This document shows positions 10,684 through 18,963 of a DNA stretch of 26,427 nt, piece after piece (the first letter of the stretch is position 1; each line of letters opens with the position of its first letter). The DNA lies in contig AJWJ01000322.1 in NCBI GenBank assembly GCA_000277445.1, positions 1-26,427 on the forward strand, read 5' to 3'. The DNA comes from Polysphondylium violaceum (lineage: Eukaryota; Evosea; Eumycetozoa; Dictyosteliales; Dictyosteliaceae). The notes beneath the pieces are model-generated. The model had not been told where the DNA came from. It made no database searches and saw only the letters and a program-made list of their open reading frames with translations. The position numbers were made by a program, and so were the translations under genes.

Positions 10684-13314
10684 ATGGAAAAGAATTATCC
10701 TTGTTTTTTGATTTTAGTTTTTTGTTATTTAATTATTAATGGAATGAGTAATGGCCAATCGATAACCATTACCTATGTAGATCCAATAGTATTGGTCAGA
10801 CAATCAACTATGCCCCTTAATATGGTGATTGTGGGAACTAATTTCAGTCCTTCTGCTACTACAGTTACCATTGGTGGTGTAGTATGCCCGATAGTGTCGA
10901 TTAATACGACAACGATTGAATGTAATCCAGTGTGTTCTGGGCCCAATAATCAAGAGAATTTAGTAGTCACGATCGGGGCAACCCCTTCCAATGCTGTACT
11001 CATAAGTAGAATAGATGTTTTTAGAATCGACCAATATTATGATGGAGCCTATTGGATTGGATCCAATTTTGATAATGCTTTTATCGATAAATCAAAAGTC
11101 TCTACAGGAAACACTTCATCGCTATTTCTTCCCACAACTTTTATAAATTCCACTCACCTTCATTTTCCAAAACATAAAGATCTCACCTTTACCACAGACT
11201 TGGGATATGATTCAAAAGTTATATTTAGAAGTAATGCTTATTGGTCTCCTTTGATTCAATCGACGATGGTTGATAGCTCACAAACCCCTTATACATTTTA
11301 TATTTATGGTTATTTCTATAATAATGGACCCTATGTAATCACTGTTGGTTTACAAAGTTGTACCAACCCCATTGTTGAAAATGGGACAACAACAAAATGT
11401 AATCTGATTTATGTACCGACTGGAGTTTATCAATTAAATATCCTAGATTCTCATAATCAAAATACTTTATTTGTTGTCAATGATCCAGTTCCACCAATTA
11501 ATATTACTACTTTTTCAATCACTGCAAATACAATTACTTTTACTGGTCAATTTCCTTTAAAAAATCCAAAATTTTCTCTACATGGAGTTTCCTCCACCCC
11601 CATAGCTGCAAAAAGTTATACTGCTACATCTATTGTCTTTGATTTCACTGTTGAATCTCAATGTGGTGATGGCTATATAGTAGACTCATTGGTATTGGCG
11701 ACTACAAACTCGATGCTGATTTGCCCCACACCTGTTATACAATCCATTAGCCAACCTCTTACAAATGGTGGTCCATTTACAATAACTGGTAAAAATCTAA
11801 ATCCTTTTAAAATCGGTACCAGTAATTTAATATATTACTTTAAATTTATAATTGCTGGAGGAACAATTAAAAATGGAACATTTAATTCAATTTCTTTAGA
11901 CTCAAGTAAATCTTTACAAACATTGATTCTAAATGCTCCTTCTGGTTCTGGTACATTTAGTTTGGAGTTTATAAACCTAGTCAACTCTTCCATTTCAACC
12001 TCAAAGAATCTGCAATATCAAAACCCATATATATCTGCTTGCTCAAGTACAAAATTCAATGTATCATCCCTAGTAACAATTAGTGGATCATCTTTTGACT
12101 CAACCCTATTAACCATAACAATTGGAAACTCTACTTGCTTAAGTCCATTGGTGAATGACAATAGAAATCAAATTACATGTACATTTTTATCTCTAGTTGC
12201 CCCAACAAACCCCAACAATCCATTGGAAATATTTATTAGTGTAAATGGATTAACTTCATCCCAATACATGTTTTTATACACAAAAGCTGGCATGGATTGT
12301 CCATCAAACAAGACAACAGGTATTAAGTGTTCAGGCAATGGTGATTGTAACAATCAAATGAAATGTGATTGTTATCCAGATTGGGAAGGAATGGATTGTT
12401 CAATGCAAGTTGTAACCTCATCTCTTTTATCAGTTCAACCAGTTATAAACTCAAATGATTTATCATCTTTAATGAAATCTCCAAGTGGTAATATGTTTGA
12501 TGTTGGTTTACAATTAATTCGAGAAGAAAACTTCAATAATCAATTGGTAGAGTCTTTTCAAATGAATCAAGTAATCTGGAGAGATGATTCCTCGTCACCC
12601 AACCAATTTCAATATTCTGGTTTGTTACCAAACAATGCAACCATTAATGTAGAGATCACTCTAAATAATCAAAGCGAAAGAATATATTACAACTTTGCCG
12701 GTGACAAGATTCCCATTCTTCCAAAATCTGTTAAATATCAATTGAAAGTTTCTAATTGGCCATTTAGATCAAGTTTAAATCAAATTTTATTTATTTTTAA
12801 ATCTGGAGTGGAAATGGTGAGTCAAAAAGGATGTAATCAACAAATTCAAAGTACCAATAGTTTGCAAATGGCAGGAGATAGTTTAAGAAATGTACAAATA
12901 TCTCTAAGTAATGGTGAAGTTTTAATGGGAACATTTTCAGATCGAATCATGATAGATGGTAGAGTATCATACAATCAAGTCACTGGTTTAAATCAAACAC
13001 AACTATTATCACTAGGTTTAAACATCAACAATAATCCAGACTCTATATATACAATGATTAAATCCAATTCCTTTACAAACAATGTTATTGTGGATCCCAA
13101 TTTTGGTGTACTGGTCTCCTTGTCCAAAAATGATGAATCGAATCAAGATTGTGCAGAATCATCTGAACCATCAAATAAATGGAAATTACCAGTGATTATA
13201 GTTTGTGCAGTGGTTGGTGTTGCATTAATAGTTGGTGCAACCATTGTTGTCATTCAAAAGAATAGAATTAATATTAAAATTCTATCAGAGAAAATGAAAT
13301 CTATTAAATCTTAA
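10684..13314 (+). CDS. ComC-like IPT/TIG and EGF transmembrane cell-surface protein, complete
   Basis: This single exon encodes 876 residues. A signal peptide covers about residues 1-24 (hydrophobic stretch FLILVFCYLIING). At least three IPT/TIG-like immunoglobulin-type repeats can be seen at about 28-108, 345-430 and 447-535. A complete six-cysteine EGF-like module follows at about 538-572. Next comes the ComC-type supersandwich region with YYNFAGD, IPILPKS and VDPNFGVLV. One transmembrane helix lies at about 834-858, ahead of a short basic cytoplasmic tail. The many N-x-S/T sites fit a secreted, glycosylated ectodomain. The tail is too short to carry a known signalling domain. The gene is a paralogue of the truncated copy at 1-918, same strand, with two unrelated genes between them. 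Relatives act at the surface during development; the ligand is unknown. It converges on the CLASP gene with 156 bases between the stops. Confidence 0.85.
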   Translation: MEKNYPCFLILVFCYLIINGMSNGQSITITYVDPIVLVRQSTMPLNMVIVGTNFSPSATTVTIGGVVCPIVSINTTTIECNPVCSGPNNQENLVVTIGATPSNAVLISRIDVFRIDQYYDGAYWIGSNFDNAFIDKSKVSTGNTSSLFLPTTFINSTHLHFPKHKDLTFTTDLGYDSKVIFRSNAYWSPLIQSTMVDSSQTPYTFYIYGYFYNNGPYVITVGLQSCTNPIVENGTTTKCNLIYVPTGVYQLNILDSHNQNTLFVVNDPVPPINITTFSITANTITFTGQFPLKNPKFSLHGVSSTPIAAKSYTATSIVFDFTVESQCGDGYIVDSLVLATTNSMLICPTPVIQSISQPLTNGGPFTITGKNLNPFKIGTSNLIYYFKFIIAGGTIKNGTFNSISLDSSKSLQTLILNAPSGSGTFSLEFINLVNSSISTSKNLQYQNPYISACSSTKFNVSSLVTISGSSFDSTLLTITIGNSTCLSPLVNDNRNQITCTFLSLVAPTNPNNPLEIFISVNGLTSSQYMFLYTKAGMDCPSNKTTGIKCSGNGDCNNQMKCDCYPDWEGMDCSMQVVTSSLLSVQPVINSNDLSSLMKSPSGNMFDVGLQLIREENFNNQLVESFQMNQVIWRDDSSSPNQFQYSGLLPNNATINVEITLNNQSERIYYNFAGDKIPILPKSVKYQLKVSNWPFRSSLNQILFIFKSGVEMVSQKGCNQQIQSTNSLQMAGDSLRNVQISLSNGEVLMGTFSDRIMIDGRVSYNQVTGLNQTQLLSLGLNINNNPDSIYTMIKSNSFTNNVIVDPNFGVLVSLSKNDESNQDCAESSEPSNKWKLPVIIVCAVVGVALIVGATIVVIQKNRINIKILSEKMKSIKS

Positions 13315-13359
13315 CTTGATATAGCTTCCTCTCTTGTATTTTTATTCTAATAATAAACT

Positions 13360-13384
13360 ATTTATTTATTTATTTATTTATTTA
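13360..13384. repeat. TTTA microsatellite in the convergent 3' gap
   Basis: About six tandem TTTA units lie between the convergent stops of the ComC-like and CLASP genes, just after an AATAAA signal for the plus-strand gene at about 13351. The unit itself gives AAATAAAT in the opposite sense, so it could serve transcripts of both strands as a polyadenylation region. Confidence 0.75.
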
Positions 13385-13470
13385 AAAAAAAGTGAACTTG
13401 GTATTATCGTGGACAACACAATATAAGATAAAGAAAAGATTTAATTAATTAATTATCATTTTTACATAGT

Positions 13471-16400
13471 TTATTTAAATAAAGAAACTTTAGGTTTAGC
13501 AGATGACGATGTTGATAAAGATGAAACTGGTTTTTTGGAAAGTAAGGTACTTGAAGTTTGAATATTTAAATTGGTAGGAACAAGAGGTGTTCTAAGTGAT
13601 GATGATGGACCGTTGATGGATGATTTGTTTTTTGTCATTAAATCCTTAACATAGTTTTTAGAGGGTAGTGGAAGACCTGATTTGTTTGTATTTAAAGATG
13701 ATGATGATGATGAAGAGTGAGATAAAACTGGTTTAGATGATGATGGTGGTTTCGATGATGATAAATGAGAAGATAAAACTGGTTTGTATGATGATGTTGA
13801 TAATGATGATGATGTTGATGTTGATGTTGATGAGTGACAAGATAAAACTGGTTTGGATAAAGAAGAAACTGGTGGTTTAGATAATGATGATAGGACTGGT
13901 GGTTTAGATAAAGATACAATAGGTTTAGATGATAAAATTGGCACTGGCTTGGGTAAAGAAGAAACTAGATGATTATCTTTTGATATATTATTCTTTGATA
14001 CACTATGGCTTATATTTGAGAAAAGAGATGACGATGATGGAGTAGATAATTTCTTTTTCTCTTGCTTTGGTGGTGAATCGATCTCCATCATGGAACGAGT
14101 TGGAGTCTTTTGTAAACGGCCAAATGAATTTTGTTTTAATGGATTATTGTCATCTTTGTATTGTTGTTGTTGTTGTTGATTAACAAAAGTAATAGTGGGT
14201 ACAATTGGTTCATTGGCTGCAGTTGATTCATCAAAACTGTTGTTTGGATTATCAGAATACGAGGTTTTCATATAGGATTTGAATGAAGGTGAACTTGGAT
14301 GAGCCAACATTTGCTTCTTTCTCGATTTTTTCTCTCTATATACATTATCACCATTTCTCTTCTTAAGTAATGGCGAAGATGGCTCCAATACCATAGAGGT
14401 AGAGGTGGGTTGTGGAGTCGATGGTCTTAGACAATGAATGGATGGAAGTGATGGCGTCGATGATCTTGATGTAAGTTTAAGTGGTGAAGGTTTTTTATCG
14501 TTTATATTGAATACTGATGTTGATGTAGTTGATGATGAAGATGTTTTAGATTGTGGAGTGTTGTAAACCGATGATGAAGATGATAAAGGTGGTTTGGATG
14601 GAAAGAGGTTATCTAATGATGGCTTTTTCATTGATTTTGTGATTGATTGTTGTTGTTGTTGTTGTTGTTGATGTTGAGATTGGGGAATAGTTCTAGATCC
14701 TATTATATTTGATAATGATGGTAATGGTGAAGAAGTAGGTGTTAGTTTAGTTGATGGAGAACAAGATTGTTTTTTGTTGGAGTTTGTATTTACTACTAAA
14801 GTAGAAGATGATGAGGATGAAGAGATATTACCAATGACATTATTACTGCTGCTGCTGTTATTGCTACTACTACTACTGTTATTATTGTTACCAGCTGATA
14901 ATTTTGATGCTGCTTTTGTTTTACTAATTAGAGAACTTAAACTACTACTAACACTACCACTACTACTGCCACCACCACTGCTGCTGCTATTTACAAAATC
15001 CAATTTAATAGACGAATCTTTTTGAATGGCTTTTTGAACAGTTGGTTCAAATGTAGAGTATAAATGTTGACCTCTGGAATTCCAATGAATCGAGAATTGA
15101 TTAAAGAGCACTCTGGCGCTAGATCTGACTGCAGGCACGGCGTCTTTGAGTCCACTCGAGATGGTCTTTTCGAGGAATTCAACATACTTTTCAATGAGGT
15201 GTGGGGACATCTCTTTGACAATTTGGTTAATGTAGTCCATGACCTTGGTCTTTAACACGGCACTCTTTTCATGTTCAATGATACCACACAATCTTGGTAT
15301 AATCTTGACGGGCTTACTCGACGAGATCATAGCCTTTATGCAATGATCAGAGGACTCGGTTACAATTTTAGTGGTTGTAACAACGACCTTGAGCAAGACG
15401 TCCAAGAATCTGTCGACAAATGGTTCAAAATGAGATTCAAGTTGTTCAGAGGCACAGACAATGGTTGAGCATGCTTCTTTCATCAACTGTGAACGTTTAT
15501 CCATGACCTGGGTGCAAATGAGTTCTTTGAGATCCTTTTGAAAAGTTGAAATAAAACTCTGTAATTTACATGCACCTCCATTCTTTATCATTTGCTGCAA
15601 CTTTATCAATGAATTCGATTTAACATTCCACTCGGAATCGGCATCAGACAATATCTTTACGACTTCATATACTTGAGTTTGGAATTGATCTTCAGTCAAT
15701 TGTTTAAATGATGGTTCTGTTGATGGTTTCTTTGTTGTTGATAATGTGGTTGTGGTGGTGGTGGTGGTGGTACTGGTTGGTTTCTTTACTGATGTTGACT
15801 TTGTTGACGATGATGACGATGATGTTGATGATAAATTAACTTTACTACTACTAGTAGGTGATGACGTAATTGATTTTTCTAAATCCAATAAATATAATAA
15901 AGATTGATAAAGTTGAGAATTGTGATCCAATTGATCAAATTGAATTTGATTTAAAAATTCTTGTCCAATCTCGTTGTGAATTAATGTGATGCAGGTGTTC
16001 AAGTTCATTTCCAATTCTTGAGCACCGGCATAATGATGGCAGTGGTCGAGTAGGCGAATGAGTGGTGGGAAAAGTTGTTTCAATTGAGTGGCTTTAATGA
16101 TGGAGCTTTCGAGTAGATTTGTAATCAATTTGACACGATTGTTGGCCAGGGTGGTTTGTTGACGCAAAAATATAATGGTTTCAGAGGTGTTTACATCGCA
16201 GTCCTCTTCGAGTTGGATATCGAGTGGCATTAATTTACTCTTTACCAAGCTATCAAACAACATTGTCGAGTGGCCACCTTCGTTGTTTTGCAATACATTT
16301 TTAATAATCTCTTGCACACGATCACAAACATCACTGCTTTCCAATGAAATCAGTTGATCGGCATCCAATATATGTCTGACTATGTCTTTGATAATATCCA

Positions 16401-16777
16401 TATAATGCTCTCTATTGTCATCCTGACATCCAGATAAAAAGTCGATTACATAATTTGTGCATTCCAATACATTCTTTATAATCTCAACATTCCCCTTTTT
16501 CTCATCCATATGTTTTAATATAATACTCGATAGCTCTATTAAATTCCTGTTCTGTATATTTATATTAATAATTATTGTTATTATTTATTAATATCTTATC
16601 TATTGTTATCTATTTGATTGTACATACTTCGATGACATTACTTTTCATATAATTTATCAATTCTTTATATGTGAGTAATATATTGGTGTCTTGCTCTTGT
16701 TCATCCTGTATATTATTACTATTATGAAGTTTATTTATTATTTCTTTAATTGTATTCTTTGATGTAGAAGACTTCAT
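13471..16777 (-). CDS. CLASP-family TOG-domain microtubule-associated protein, two exons
   Basis: Exons are 16777-16628 and 16551-13471, with a 76-base phase-0 intron; the product is 1076 residues. Exon 1 supplies the first 50 residues (MKSSTSKNTIKEII...). The internal ATG at 16509 is not the best start, because the acceptor at 16552 joins in frame and conserved-looking helices precede it. Residues 1-300 are helical and HEAT-like. Residues about 335-540 match the CLASP N-terminal TOG domain (CSTIVCASEQL, VRSSARVLFNQF). The remainder is a Ser/Pro/Lys-rich tail with Gln tracts and repeated SSLSKPP units. CLASPs bind tubulin and stabilise microtubules at plus ends, kinetochores and cortex. The tail contains SxLP strings (SPLP near 662, SSLP near 916, SGLP near 1008) that could bind EB1-type end-binding proteins; that is inference. 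I see only one clear TOG, fewer than in animal CLASPs. Confidence 0.8.
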
Positions 16778-16925
16778 ATTATATATATGTGTGTGTGGTG
16801 ATTTAGATATATTTATATATGAATGAATATATCTGCACTAGAAATGAAAAAAAAAAGAATTCAGGGGGTGTGGGGTCAACATCTTATTTTGAAAAAAAAG
16901 AAAATACTCCAACTGTAAAAAAAAT

Positions 16926-17183
16926 TTAAAATTTGGGCGGGAATTTTTTAGCTCCGAAAGAGTCTGTTAAAAAGTGTGCCAGAGGCATTCTTAGGCCATC
17001 AGAAGTAACACTCAACGAAAGAGGAAATTTTATCCTACCGAACTCATTAATTTGTAGTTTTCTTTCGATGAGATCTATGTAAAGACATCTATTGTTAAAG
17101 AATGTCTTTACATAGATCTCATTCGAGGTATTTTTGCAAAGTGACTTGTCAGTAATCCATTCTGCAATTGTGTTTTTTGTTGA
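16926..17183 (-). pseudogene. Coding-like relic of unknown family, no start codon
   Basis: On the minus strand 85 sense codons run without interruption to a TAA at 16928-16926. Their composition looks protein-like rather than intergenic: it includes LYIDLIERKL, INEFGRIKFPLSL and TSDGLRMPLAHFL. There is no ATG before the conserved-looking part and no convincing upstream exon in the 247 bases left before CSN7, so I treat it as a broken fragment. I do not recognise the family; an old host gene copy and a piece of a mobile element are both possible. The 21-bp hairpin at 17068-17122 lies inside this frame. Confidence 0.4.
17068..17122. repeat. Perfect 21-bp inverted repeat, 13-base loop
   Basis: The arms 17068-17088 (ATGAGATCTATG...GACAT) and 17102-17122 are exact reverse complements. 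The stem extends by three more pairs (17065-17067 with 17124-17126) past a single bulged T. The loop is 17089-17101. A perfect stem this long is not expected by chance and is by far the strongest hairpin seen in the window. It could be a small-RNA precursor, the core of a miniature inverted-repeat element, or the product of template-switch repair. Confidence 0.9.
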
Positions 17184-17430
17184 TCAATTGTTCGAATTCA
17201 TTCTGCTGAAATATAACCATGATTTCCTATTCCAAAAAAGACATACTGCAACACTATCACAAAAGTATATCTACATAGTGTCAACACAAGAGTAAAAATA
17301 CAATAAACTTATTCTCTTTAAAAGGAACATGATATCCCTCCAATCCTGCACACGACTTTTTATTTAATAATTGTAACTTTTGTTTAAGGCAAAAGTGAAT
17401 GGGGTTTTTCTTTTAATTTAAATTGATTCA

Positions 17431-18497
17431 TTATGGACGCTTATTATAATCTTTTCCTTTGGTTTTTGGACTAGATAGGATATGATTAATATTAATATGA
17501 ATGTGTGTGAAATATATTGAAATGATAAATATAAATAATTACCCTTTCTTTCTCATTTCATCGGCATATTCCATAGACATGTAATAGTTTTGTTGATCAG
17601 GGGTATCTGGTTTAATATTTGTTTTTGCACTCTCAAATCTATTATCAAAATCTTCTTTGGCTTTACGATGTTCTTCGTGTGCTTTGTCAGTGTAGGAAAT
17701 GAGTTGTGTGATATTGGTGAGTAAGGATGTGGATCTACTTGACCATTCATTCAAGAGATTGATCATTGAATCAATTTGAGTGGGTGGAATGTCTCTACCG
17801 ATTGAGAATTCAATTTCTAAATGTTTACCCTTTTGATCCAATTTGCCTTTAATAATGTTTTGATAGATGCAATCGATAATTAAATCTTCCAATTCTCTAA
17901 CATTTTGGATATCAAGATGTTTTAATAAAATAGAATATGGAATAACCTACGATGATTATTATTATTATTAATACCAGAATGCAAAAATACATAGTATATC
18001 TAGAGAGTGTACTTACTTTAGATAAAGATGATAAAAATACAATAGTGAGCTGTCTAAGTTTAGTACTCATTTGTGGAGTCAATTGGGGTAAATCGTTTTG
18101 ATCTATTATGATTAATTGGGTTTGTTAGTAAACAACCATATATCTAAAATATATCGATAGTCTATCTACTTTTTTGATAATCAATATAAGAACCATAGGT
18201 AAAGATGTGAAGTAAATCATAATAAGGTTTAAATTCTGTTTGTTGTAACTATTGTCATTATTATTATTGTAGATACAATCAGTTAGTACGCACAAATAGG
18301 TAGATAGATCAGATCTAAAGAGTAACACATACTTGCTGTACATTGGGCATATCTAATAATTCACCAAATACAAAAATAGAAGGATGATTCAAGGCTTGTT
18401 CAATTACAGCAACACAAGCTTTACCTTTACTTGCTTTGGACAAGATGACAAATTGCTTTAAATTTGCACCATCAGTTAATGCATCATATTGTGTCAT
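17431..18497 (-). CDS. csn7: COP9 signalosome subunit 7, PCI domain, five exons
   Basis: Exons are 18497-18333, 18248-18170, 18102-18017, 17946-17543 and 17470-17431; all phases agree and give 257 residues, similar to CSN7 of other eukaryotes. Diagnostic strings in order are LKQFVILSKASKGKA, FVFGELLDMPNVQQ, LLHIFTYGSYIDY, LRQLTIVFLSSLSK, then NVRELEDLIIDCIYQNIIKGKLDQK. They follow human CSN7 (ANVQE, LNLFAYGTY, KHLTIVSLASR, NLRELEDLIIEAVY...IIQGKLDQ) without gaps. The PCI domain spans about residues 20-160 and is followed by a charged, coiled-coil-like tail. The last exon adds a basic end (KKGPKTKGKDYNKRP); without it the frame would stop at 17541-17539. CSN7 is a scaffold subunit of the complex that removes Nedd8 from cullin-RING ubiquitin ligases. 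The exon 2 donor (GTAGAT) is weaker than the others. It is divergent from AVL9. Confidence 0.9.
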
Positions 18498-18567
18498 TGT
18501 TTGATGATATATATATATTAATTAAATAATAGAAGATAAAAATAAATCAAAAATGTAATTATAATCC

Positions 18568-18598
<31 letters not shown>

Positions 18599-18963
18599 AA
18601 ATATCTTTTGGGGCTTTGTGTGAAATTAAATAATAAATTTTTGAGAATTGGAAGTTCCTTTTAAATAAAAAAGGATACCATTAATTATCATCTAGTTTTG
18701 GGTCCACAAGTAATATCTGATTCGGGTTATTGATTTCTTTCGAGTCTTTATCAAAACATTGTAACCTTATCCTGATAAAACAAGAAATCAAATAATTTAA
18801 AAATTAATAAATTTTTTAAAATTCACACACCCACGCAAGCACATGAAAAATACATAAAGATATTTTCTCTTTATTACCATTAATACCAAAACAACTCAAC
18901 ACGCATTATAAGATACTTATTTTATAAATATATATACTATAAATAGTAACAAGAGACAGAGAT
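18498..18963. other. 466-base divergent intergenic region between CSN7 and AVL9
   Basis: It should hold the promoters of both genes. It has a 28-base A run, AT-rich spacers and a CA-rich stretch (CACACACCCACGC) at about 18824-18836 that resembles the G-box-like elements upstream of the ComC-like gene. TATA-like strings near the AVL9 ATG (TATAAATAG at 18938-18946) seem too close to the ATG to be used as a conventional TATA box. I see no gene. Confidence 0.6.
18568..18595. repeat. 28-base A homopolymer
   Basis: There are 28 consecutive A on the plus strand, 71 bases upstream of the CSN7 start. It reads as a T run towards CSN7. No target-site duplication or other sign of retroposition flanks it. 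Confidence 0.9.

Larger units (their letters stand above)
16778..17430. other. 653-base intergenic region upstream of CLASP
   Basis: This gap lies between the CLASP start and the CSN7 stop, both on the minus strand. Its CLASP-proximal 150 bases are ordinary AT-rich promoter-like DNA with A runs. From about 16926 to 17250 the composition is more balanced and coding-like, and it contains the relic and the long hairpin annotated separately. A string resembling a tRNA B box (GTTCGAATTC, about 17190) has no matching A box or cloverleaf. Confidence 0.65.

Noticed and set aside
14774-15025. Plus-strand frame with a long leucine run
   Set aside because: It is the antisense of Ser/Asn homopolymer codons in the CLASP tail, with no independent coding signal.
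16932-16943. E2F-like site TTTGGGCGGGAA upstream of CLASP
   Set aside because: It has one extra G relative to the consensus, is a single copy, and lies within the coding-like relic, so its sequence may reflect old codons.
17189-17198. tRNA B-box-like string GTTCGAATTC
   Set aside because: There is no A box, acceptor stem or cloverleaf around it.
18125-18343. Minus-strand frame of 72 codons in CSN7
   Set aside because: It runs through introns 1 and 2 in the wrong frame. The spliced model restores the conserved CSN7 sequence instead.
18568-18595. A run as the tail of a processed retrocopy
   Set aside because: No coding remnant precedes it and no flanking duplication is visible. Homopolymers like this are common in dictyostelid promoters.
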